Shown here: in pieces, positions 6,264 through 12,700 of the stretch | Numbering within the stretch: the stretch's first letter is position 1 | How the letters are laid out: every line of letters starts with the position of its first letter | NCBI GenBank assembly: GCA_964596125.1 | Contig: CAZQRP010000035.1 | Coordinates: forward strand, 1 to 20,797 | Reading direction: 5' to 3' | DNA length: 20,797 nt | Origin: CAZQRP01 sp964596125 | GTDB lineage: Bacteria > Chloroflexota > Dehalococcoidia > GIF9 > UBA5629 | The notes under the pieces: generated by a model | Told to the model about the DNA's origin: nothing | Seen by the model: only the letters and a program-made list of their open reading frames with translations | Database searches by the model: none | Position numbers and translations under genes: made by a program

Positions 6264-8474
6264 TCAATACTGTTTCATCTTATAGACTTTACACAGAGCT
6301 GTTCTTAATGGCCAGCCACCGCTAATCGGATTACAGTGGTCAGGCTCATCGTCAGTGAGTACATTTATATTTGACTCCCAGATTCCATGCAGCCAGGGTT
6401 CTTCCCCTGGAAGCTCCGGATACCACCAGCTATGCTGGCAGTGAACTACTCGTTTGTCTATTCCCTCATAGTGCTGGCATTTCATCCTGATTCTGCCCCG
6501 TGGGGACTCGATCCATACCCAATCGCTATCTTCAATGCCGAGGCTCTTCGCTGTCTGCGGGTGGACTTGTACCAATGGATAAGGATGTCTGCTGCGAAGC
6601 GAATCTATTTGCCTGAATTCCGAGTGAAACAGGGGCCTAAACCTGCCCCCGGTTATTAATATTAATGGATATTTTTTTACTAAGTCAGGGCGTGATAGTG
6701 GAGTTTCAGGGGGCTCTTCATACTCAGGCAAAGGGTCATATCCCAGCTTTTCCAGTATTGTCGAATATAGCTCAACTTTTCCCGTGGTAGTAGCAAAACC
6801 TGCCTTTTCGTAATTCTTGTATTCGATCTTCGGGATATCCTGATTACCCTTCTCAAGAAATTGCTTAAATGTTATGCCCATTTCTTCCAGCCAATAATTG
6901 AAAACTTCCTCAAGGTCCTTCCAGGGCCAGTCTTGTCCCAGCCTTATACCAAGCTCACGGAATATTTCATAATCAGTCTTATGGTCATATTCACCCGGTA
7001 TCGATGATGGCAATGCCTGTTCGCCCCCATATTCCCCCATGAAATCAGGTCTCTCCAGCCATGAAGCTATGGGCAGCACATAGTCAGCCAGTTCCGCCGA
7101 TGGAGTTAGCCAATAGTCTAACACCACACTCAGGTCGAGACTCTTAAGTGCCTTATACACCAATTTGGTGTTGGCCTGTGCAGCCATGGGATTATGAGCA
7201 TGTACGATTAAAGCCCTGACTGGATATGGTTCACCGGTTATCATGGCCCGATACATGGTCGGCTGGTGAGAAGAAGCCACAGCAGTCTGCTCTCCCCAAG
7301 GCAATCTTCCCCACACACGCATTGTATTCTCAGAAATCAAGTCGTACGCTGGAAAAGCCAGGAACTTGAAACGGTCCGCACCCAATTGCTTTCGCCTCTG
7401 CTCAATTGGTAGTTTATCAGTTTCGCTTATAGAGTCCAGACCTTTGGCTTCACCAGGTCGACCTATATAGGTCCCCCCTTCGGCATCAATGCTGCCTGTA
7501 ATCGCAGCCAGGATAAATCGAGCCTGAATAGCCTGGATGACATTATGAAGTTGTTCTGTCCCCATACCATTCCATGAATAATGTGGCCTGTTCTCACCCA
7601 GTAATCTGGCCGCTTCCTTGATTTTTTCCTCTGGGACCCAGGTTATTTCTGCAACCTTCTCCGGTGAATAATTCCTTGCTCTCTCAGCCAGTTTATCGAA
7701 TCCGTAACACCACTTTTCTACAAAATCTTTGTCATAGAGTCCTTCATCGATAATTACATGTATCATAGACATAAAGAGGGCAGTATCTGTGCCTGGCCTG
7801 AGCTGCAGCCAAAGGTCAGCCAGCTTGGTCAATCCTGTTTCCCTGGGATCGACTACTATAAGCTTACCCCCTATTTTCTTAGAATCCCGAACTGTTTTTG
7901 CCACTCTTGGCCAACTTTCATGGGGATCGGTGCCTGTTAAAAAGATACACTTAGGAGTGGTACCGCCAACGACTATATGCCCACCAGGGAGATTATACCG
8001 GGCCCCTGTCCACCCGAACATGGCATTAGCAACACCAAATAAAGGACCACTACAGATTTTACCGGCAGTAGTAGAATTAGGGCTCCCGAGGAGCATAAAG
8101 AACCGGGATTGAAAGTTCTTATTTCGCATTGTGCCCTTAACGCCGGCAATAGCTTCCGCTCCATATTTATCTTTTATACCTTGCAATTTCTTTGCAATCT
8201 CATCGAAGGCTTGCTCCCACGAAATTTTGTTCCACCTCGCCTCACCTCTCTCGCCGGCTCGTTTCAATGGAAAGTTAACACGGTCTGGATGGTACATAAA
8301 CTCTTTAGCGCTGCGTCTTCTGATACAGCCGCTGGTTCGAGGAAATATGGCACCGGCAGCAGGACTAGAGGAATCTTCTTCAACACTGATAAGCCGGCCG
8401 CTTTCGCTCTCAACCAGCACCGGACAGTATCCCTTACAGAAATAACAGACTGACTTTTTTATTTCTCTAACCAT
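6264..8474 (-). CDS. Molybdopterin/tungstopterin oxidoreductase, acetylene-hydratase-like group
   Basis: From the ATG at 8474 this is a 736-residue Mo/W-bisPGD protein. The [4Fe-4S] site is C10-x2-C13-x3-C17 with C50, followed by arginines. Cys141 (GKICSGP) is the expected metal ligand. Segments such as WNKISWEQAFDEIAKKL, the FFMLLGSPN block and the C-terminal MPT domain (from about 620) align well with the acetylene hydratase of Pelobacter, which is about 730 residues with W bound by Cys141. The catalytic Asp13 of that enzyme is Lys14 here, arguing against acetylene hydration and for redox chemistry. There is no Tat signal, so it is probably cytoplasmic. The reading frame extends 6 codons upstream to a TTG, but that TTG overlaps the ribosome site GGGGAGA, so the ATG is preferred. 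DUF1893 lies just downstream. The substrate is unknown. Confidence 0.87.
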   Translation of the reverse strand: MVREIKKSVCYFCKGYCPVLVESESGRLISVEEDSSSPAAGAIFPRTSGCIRRRSAKEFMYHPDRVNFPLKRAGERGEARWNKISWEQAFDEIAKKLQGIKDKYGAEAIAGVKGTMRNKNFQSRFFMLLGSPNSTTAGKICSGPLFGVANAMFGWTGARYNLPGGHIVVGGTTPKCIFLTGTDPHESWPRVAKTVRDSKKIGGKLIVVDPRETGLTKLADLWLQLRPGTDTALFMSMIHVIIDEGLYDKDFVEKWCYGFDKLAERARNYSPEKVAEITWVPEEKIKEAARLLGENRPHYSWNGMGTEQLHNVIQAIQARFILAAITGSIDAEGGTYIGRPGEAKGLDSISETDKLPIEQRRKQLGADRFKFLAFPAYDLISENTMRVWGRLPWGEQTAVASSHQPTMYRAMITGEPYPVRALIVHAHNPMAAQANTKLVYKALKSLDLSVVLDYWLTPSAELADYVLPIASWLERPDFMGEYGGEQALPSSIPGEYDHKTDYEIFRELGIRLGQDWPWKDLEEVFNYWLEEMGITFKQFLEKGNQDIPKIEYKNYEKAGFATTTGKVELYSTILEKLGYDPLPEYEEPPETPLSRPDLVKKYPLILITGGRFRPLFHSEFRQIDSLRSRHPYPLVQVHPQTAKSLGIEDSDWVWIESPRGRIRMKCQHYEGIDKRVVHCQHSWWYPELPGEEPWLHGIWESNINVLTDDEPDHCNPISGGWPLRTALCKVYKMKQY

Positions 8475-8483
8475 CTTTTTCGT

Positions 8484-8490
8484 TCTCCCC
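8484..8490 (-). promoter_or_regulatory. Ribosome binding site that fixes the start at 8474
   Basis: GGGGAGA on the minus strand, 9 nt before ATG 8474. The alternative TTG at 8492-8490 shares a base with this site, so it cannot be served by it. Confidence 0.65.
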
Positions 8491-8579
8491 AATTTAATTC
8501 CTATTCGTATCGATTTTTGAGGCGCCTTCTATCATCTCGAGTTCGGGCAACATAAATGGTCTATAGTTTATTTAATAAA

Positions 8580-8607
8580 GAGAACCTAAAGTTTCCACGA
8601 GAACCTA
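8580..8607. repeat. 9-bp direct repeat upstream of the molybdopterin oxidoreductase gene
   Basis: GAGAACCTA occurs at 8580-8588 and again at 8599-8607, a spacing of 19 bp or roughly two helical turns, about 105-135 bp upstream of the start at 8474. Repeats of this size and phase are typical of tandem activator sites. No regulator is encoded nearby, so the function is inference. Confidence 0.35.
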
Positions 8608-8715
8608 TCTGGTTAAGAGTATTCTATGAAATTCAGGATGTATAGTAAGCATAACGTATTTCCTTAATTTGTAAAAACACGTATCGATGTCGATCCTGCA
8701 ATTTAAAATAGAAAA

Positions 8716-10380
8716 TCAGGCAACGTCCTCAATGATCACCTCAACGAGCGATGGTTTGTTTAAATTGAATGCATTGTTGAAGACATCTTCAAGCTCATCG
8801 GGGTGCTTGACTTTCTGACTATAGACTCCCAATCCTTGCGCTATCTGGCAAAAATCAATTCTGGGATTATCGAGGTCCAAAGCTAAAAATCTGCCCTTCA
8901 CTTTCTCACCCATAAACAGCATCTTGGTATATTTGACCATACCGTAACTTGCATTGGCGCAAATGACATAGGTTACCGGTAAATTATAGTGCGCCGCCGT
9001 CCACAGGCTCTGAAAGGAAAAAATGGCACCACCATCTCCACACACAGCTACTACCGGACGATTTGGTGATGCCAGTTTAACACCAAGAGAAGCTGGCATT
9101 CCCCATCCGATACTTCCTCCACCACGATGCCGTTGATAGCTCCCAGGCTCAGAAAAATCTATGAATCGGCGCAGGGTTCCCGTACTGGACCAGGTGTCAT
9201 CGACAACTATTGTCCCCGGCTTTAGTGATGCGCCCAGTTCCTGCATTAGCCGAGAAACGGAAATAGGAACGTTATTCCATTCCTCCTTAGCCTTCTTCAG
9301 GAAAGGTGCTCTCATTTCCTCTTTCTCTCGAGCAATTTCTTTAACCCTGGCACTGGCTGCCTGTTGTGCTGATGCAGGCATCTTCTCCTCGAGATCATCG
9401 TTTAGTTCAGCCAGAGATATTTTAATGTCACCCTCAAGACCCGCAGCTACCGGGAAATTCTTAGCTATTTCCCAGGAATCATCATCAATTTGAATAATCT
9501 TGGTATTTGTAGTAAGCAGTGGTTCGGAAAGTTGGAGAGGCTGTCGAAAAAGAGGATTCCCCACTACAATAAGAACATCCACGGATTGAAGCGTATCTCT
9601 AGTTGCTAGAGTGCTTGTCCTTAAATCTCCCAGGAATTGATGATGGCTGGTGGGGAAATTCACGTCAGACGCCCAGGTATGATAAACGCGCGCTCCAATT
9701 ATTTCAGCCAGTCTCACTACCTCAGGAACTGCCTCATGTTTTGCAACTCCACTGCCTACAATGATCGACGGTGTTTTAGCTTTCAGCAGTAATTCCACCG
9801 CCTGCCCAATGACCTCCCGGTCGGGACGCAACCTTGTAAAGGCCTGCCCGCTGGGCACATACTCAAGATCTATAGTCTGCGCCAGTACATTCTGTGGTAA
9901 TGAGACAAAGACAGGTCCCGTAGGAGGATGCTTCGCCACTTTAAAGGCACGTCGCAGCGCTATCGGAAGGTCAGCAGTATGCAATACCTCAGTGCTCCAT
10001 TTCACATATGGGCTGGCCATTGTTTTTAGGTCACCTGTTAAATCAGGTTCCTGCATAAATAAGCGGGTATCCTGCTGACCGGCAGTGACTACAAGAGGAG
10101 CACCACCCGCATAGGCATTAATCAACATAGCCATCCCACCGGCCAGCCCCGGAGCCGTATGCAGGTTAACGAATCCCACCTTCCCGGATACTCTGGAATA
10201 GCCATCAGCCATACCAACGGCTACTGTTTCATGAAGTCCAAGGATATAGTGTAGCTCCGGATGGTCTTCAAGAGCATCCATAAACAGTACCTCAGTTGAG
10301 CCTGGTATACCGAAAACATATTCTACTTCCTCCCCAAGTAATATCTCGATAATTGCTCTGCTACCCGTTATATTTGTCAT
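8716..10380 (-). CDS. ThDP-dependent 2-oxo acid decarboxylase, benzoylformate decarboxylase-like
   Basis: This 554-residue thiamine-diphosphate enzyme has an N-terminal pyrimidine-binding domain with GIPGSTE (24-30) and catalytic Glu51 (GLHET). It has a central domain (about 190-350) and a C-terminal PP domain with the ThDP motif GDG (448-450) followed by Asn476. His74 in VNLHTAPG and the following VVTAGQQ (97-103) match benzoylformate decarboxylase, whose His70 is catalytic. WTAAHYNLPV (460-469) also matches it. The expected reaction is non-oxidative decarboxylation of an aromatic or branched 2-oxo acid to an aldehyde. Acetolactate-synthase-like or oxalyl-CoA-type relatives are alternatives. 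The start ATG at 10380 has AAGGAGT about 7 nt upstream. It lies between the dehalogenase pair and a molybdopterin enzyme, in a region with two aldehyde oxidoreductases that could use its product. Confidence 0.85.
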   Translation of the reverse strand: MTNITGSRAIIEILLGEEVEYVFGIPGSTEVLFMDALEDHPELHYILGLHETVAVGMADGYSRVSGKVGFVNLHTAPGLAGGMAMLINAYAGGAPLVVTAGQQDTRLFMQEPDLTGDLKTMASPYVKWSTEVLHTADLPIALRRAFKVAKHPPTGPVFVSLPQNVLAQTIDLEYVPSGQAFTRLRPDREVIGQAVELLLKAKTPSIIVGSGVAKHEAVPEVVRLAEIIGARVYHTWASDVNFPTSHHQFLGDLRTSTLATRDTLQSVDVLIVVGNPLFRQPLQLSEPLLTTNTKIIQIDDDSWEIAKNFPVAAGLEGDIKISLAELNDDLEEKMPASAQQAASARVKEIAREKEEMRAPFLKKAKEEWNNVPISVSRLMQELGASLKPGTIVVDDTWSSTGTLRRFIDFSEPGSYQRHRGGGSIGWGMPASLGVKLASPNRPVVAVCGDGGAIFSFQSLWTAAHYNLPVTYVICANASYGMVKYTKMLFMGEKVKGRFLALDLDNPRIDFCQIAQGLGVYSQKVKHPDELEDVFNNAFNLNKPSLVEVIIEDVA

Positions 10381-10498
10381 GGCAATAACTCCTTACTTAC
10401 TGACTTATAAATCATACTCGTATATAGAATAGTACACGTATTCTGACTCATAACCTGAAGTTATCCCGTTCTGCATAATCATAAACTGATTGTGTGCA

Positions 10499-10557
10499 TT
10501 AGTGTTTGATTATCGATAACCTTTAATTGATGCAAAATCAGTTATCAATATGCAGTT
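10499..10557. repeat. Cluster of inverted repeats upstream of the ThDP decarboxylase gene
   Basis: GATAAC near 10515 pairs with GTTATC near 10541. The arms extend to 9 of 10 matches (TATCGATAAC against GTTATCAATA). ACTGAT near 10486 pairs with ATCAGT near 10538. TTATCGATAA is itself a perfect 10-bp palindrome. They lie 105-180 nt upstream of the gene start at 10380 and just after the stop of rdhB. They could be an operator region or a leader fold. No clear -10/-35 pair was found. Confidence 0.3.
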
Positions 10558-10575
10558 ATGGGTCACTCCGTATAT

Positions 10576-10599
10576 CTACATAGTCAGCTACATAGTCAG
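10576..10599 (-). repeat. Perfect 12-bp tandem duplication across the rdhB stop codon
   Basis: CTACATAGTCAG occurs twice back to back at 10576-10587 and 10588-10599. On the coding strand each copy reads Leu-Thr-Met-stop. The first copy read ends the protein and the second lies just past it in the same frame. This looks like a slippage duplication with no effect on the protein. Confidence 0.85.
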
Positions 10600-10851
10600 A
10601 AAGAGCCATGTGGTCACACCAGCGAATATGATTGCAGGTATCCCCATAACCAGTACTCCCATCCAGGCAGCTCTAGGCTCTAGTTCTCTATACGAAGCAA
10701 AGAAATGTTGTGCTGTAAGAGTTAAAAGTAGAATTGCTAGTGCCCCTGTAAGCCATGAATACCAGGCAACAGCCTTATCCTCATATTGGACCCACATTAC
10801 CAGACGCATTATACAAGCACCCATTATCAGACCATAAAAAAACCACCACAT
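10588..10851 (-). CDS. rdhB: Reductive dehalogenase membrane anchor RdhB
   Basis: This 87-residue integral membrane protein has three hydrophobic segments, at about 2-21, 33-50 and 63-86. The RdhB hallmark EPRAAWM is at 58-64, preceded by WYSWLTGALAILLL and QHFFAS, as in Dehalococcoides anchors. The length fits the family (about 75-105 residues). The known role is to hold the RdhA catalytic subunit at the cytoplasmic membrane. It follows rdhA by 19 nt on the same strand and has a strong ribosome site, AGGAGGT, 8 nt before ATG 10851. The rdhA-rdhB order is the usual one in Dehalococcoidia. The odd point is that its partner lacks a working Tat motif, which raises the question of which membrane face is used. 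Confidence 0.9.
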   Translation of the reverse strand: MWWFFYGLIMGACIMRLVMWVQYEDKAVAWYSWLTGALAILLLTLTAQHFFASYRELEPRAAWMGVLVMGIPAIIFAGVTTWLFLTM

Positions 10852-10870
10852 GATAAACTACCTCCTGCTA

Positions 10871-12343
10871 TCATTCTAGCTGGGTATGTTTCACAGTATC
10901 GATACCGTGTGGAGGCATATTAAGGTTCCACCATGACTCAGGCTCTTTTGGTGTCTCATAACCAAAGACAGAATGCATGCGGGTAAAGAATCTATTGAAT
11001 AGTGATGTCCTGGATAGGGTTGGCGCTACTATCTTATGTATAAATGATTTGTCCTTGTGGCTGAAGGGACAAACTGCCAGGCATGTAGCACAACCTGCCG
11101 TATTTACTGACCACCAGGTTCGACACTTTACTCCATCCTGGAAATAGGCCCGGTGGCCTGGATTATTCCAGGGTCCTACAACATCCCATGATGGTTCTGT
11201 ATCCATGCTTAATGCTCTTGCCGGACAGGCTTCAGCACATATCTTACAGGTACGACAAAAACGCATTATCCCGGCATCTATCGGTTTGGTAGGAGCAAGC
11301 GGCAGGTCGGTAATAACCTTGAATATTCGCTGTAGAGGTCCGTGTTCCGGGCTGATCATCTTTTGCAATCGACTGAGCTCTCCCAGTCCAGCCATAACAC
11401 CAAGGGCAGGAGCAATAGCCAGTCCATTGTACCAGGTCCCCATCAATCCCTGATAGCCCAATACATAGAGGAAAGTCTGCAGCCTATCCAGAATATTTCT
11501 GGCGCGGGCATAGGCCATACCGGTAGTGGAACCGGACAATGCAGTGGGCGCACCACCTGAGTTTCTCTTGATTAGCTCCTCGGATAGCTGCACGGAGAAA
11601 ACGATAATCCATCTTGCCCCGTTGGGTATTACACGTTTATATTCAGTTTCGTAAGCAAGATCGACATTTTCAAATTCCAGCGCCTTGCCATCCCGGGCAT
11701 CAAATGAATAGACCAACTTTCTGATATTTACATCCAGTTCAAGAAAGCCCACCTGGTCTGCTCCAAAATGACGCAAAGCAGATCGTATCATACGCGCATT
11801 ATCTTCCGGGCGTCCTTCCCAGCGAGGTACTCCCATTTCCGAAGGACTGCGAGGCGCCGGCTGAAATGGGTCTTTTACCTTTATGTGTGCTCCCGTACCA
11901 GACTGCTGGGGATATATATTTTTTGTTTCGGTTGAATCTCTCCATAAGCCGAGATAGCTTGTTGTGACTGACCCTGCCTGGGCTCCCGACAGGAGCATGG
12001 CACGGTCTCTCAGGGTATAGCCGGGCTTATTTTCCTCTATCCACTGTATCGTCCTTTTCTCCCTGAGCTTATTCAAACGGTTGGCGACATCTTCACCCAC
12101 ATATTTAGCCCAAGATACCTGCTGCATTTTACGGCCATCAAACCGCTGTTTATTGTCCCAGTCTACCTCTATAGTGGGCTTATCAACCTGGCGCACCCAC
12201 CAGGGTCGTTTCCACTCAGCAATAGGTAAGGCGATGACTTCGTCCAGGTCATGGAATACTGGAGTAACAGCTTTGGCAAAGGCCCATCCTAATCCCAGCC
12301 AGTTCATATACTGATGCTTGCTTACAGTACTGTGATATTTCAC
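10871..12343 (-). CDS. rdhA: Reductive dehalogenase catalytic subunit RdhA with degenerate Tat signal
   Basis: This is a 490-residue corrinoid/Fe-S enzyme of the reductive dehalogenase family. Two [4Fe-4S] sites are present: C363-x2-C366-x2-C369-x3-C373-P, and C407-x10-C418-x2-C421-x3-C425-P. The block before them (ITDLPLAPTKPIDAG, 344-358) is almost identical to that of Dehalococcoides TceA as I recall it. Tyr278 aligns with the catalytic Tyr in the run-up to FLYVLGYQG (291-299). There is no corrinoid-binding His motif, as usual in this family. The N-terminus KYHSTVS...TPVFHDLDEV matches Tat-exported relatives, but the RRDFMK position reads KHQYMN and a Lys (24) interrupts the hydrophobic part. 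Export by Tat is therefore doubtful. The start codon is GTG at 12343, with GGGAG 6 nt upstream. Substrate unknown, and dehalogenation itself is not proven. Confidence 0.9.
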   Translation of the reverse strand: MKYHSTVSKHQYMNWLGLGWAFAKAVTPVFHDLDEVIALPIAEWKRPWWVRQVDKPTIEVDWDNKQRFDGRKMQQVSWAKYVGEDVANRLNKLREKRTIQWIEENKPGYTLRDRAMLLSGAQAGSVTTSYLGLWRDSTETKNIYPQQSGTGAHIKVKDPFQPAPRSPSEMGVPRWEGRPEDNARMIRSALRHFGADQVGFLELDVNIRKLVYSFDARDGKALEFENVDLAYETEYKRVIPNGARWIIVFSVQLSEELIKRNSGGAPTALSGSTTGMAYARARNILDRLQTFLYVLGYQGLMGTWYNGLAIAPALGVMAGLGELSRLQKMISPEHGPLQRIFKVITDLPLAPTKPIDAGIMRFCRTCKICAEACPARALSMDTEPSWDVVGPWNNPGHRAYFQDGVKCRTWWSVNTAGCATCLAVCPFSHKDKSFIHKIVAPTLSRTSLFNRFFTRMHSVFGYETPKEPESWWNLNMPPHGIDTVKHTQLE

Positions 12344-12503
12344 GGTTAACTCCCAAATAAATTACTGGAATAATGTTTTTATGTCCAGTTCATAACATGG
12401 TTGATTGTCCATTTATAACCATAACCACCAGCTAAAATTAAATGGTGTGTTAGTTCATCCACTTTTAGAGTTGTAGTGTCTCTCTGCTGGGTTCAAGAGA
12501 ATT

Positions 12504-12548
12504 GTTCATTAATTCTAATAGTCGTAATCGGAGAATTAATTAATGAAC
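12504..12548. repeat. AT-rich inverted repeat upstream of rdhA
   Basis: GTTCATTAATTCT (12504-12516) pairs with 12532-12548. The right arm carries a 4-nt insertion relative to a perfect match, and the loop is 15 nt. It lies about 160 nt upstream of the rdhA start. No T tract follows on either strand, so an operator is more likely than a terminator. MarR-type and two-component regulators control rdh genes in related bacteria, but neither is encoded here. Confidence 0.4.
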
Positions 12549-12625
12549 CAGAAAATTAACAAAGAACTACTATATTTGTTACACGGGCCAATAACAGCTA
12601 AAATTATCGGCTTTTAACTGGTAAA

Positions 12626-12645
12626 TGAAACGTGAGAGCGTTTCA
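12626..12645 (-). terminator. Perfect 7-bp hairpin after AOR copy 1 (weak terminator candidate)
   Basis: TGAAACG (12626-12632) and CGTTTCA (12639-12645) are exact reverse complements around a 6-nt loop, 55 nt beyond the AOR stop. On the minus strand only three T residues follow. The loop GAGAG can also pair with CTCTC at 12649-12653, giving an alternative fold. Confidence 0.35.
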
Positions 12646-12700
12646 GGACTCTCCTCCACATTCATTATATTGTTCAGGTAATACAGTACTTTAAGGAGGG

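Larger units (their letters stand above)
12344..12700. other. 357-nt intergenic region between AOR copy 1 and rdhA
   Basis: No gene seen. It contains the ribosome site of rdhA (GGGAG, 12350-12354) and the rdhA leader with a short inverted repeat ACTGGA/TCCAGT (12364-12369 and 12384-12389). It also holds the larger inverted repeat at 12504-12548 and a small perfect hairpin at 12626-12645 just past the AOR gene. No convincing -35/-10 pair for rdhA was found. Confidence 0.55.

Noticed and set aside
8475..8492. TTG start giving a 742-residue molybdopterin enzyme
   Set aside because: The TTG overlaps the only good ribosome site, which is correctly spaced for the ATG at 8474.
8506..8688. CGTATCGAT present at both ends of the 8475-8715 intergenic region
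   Set aside because: Only 9 bp, partly a self-complementary ATCGAT word, and no further flanking similarity.
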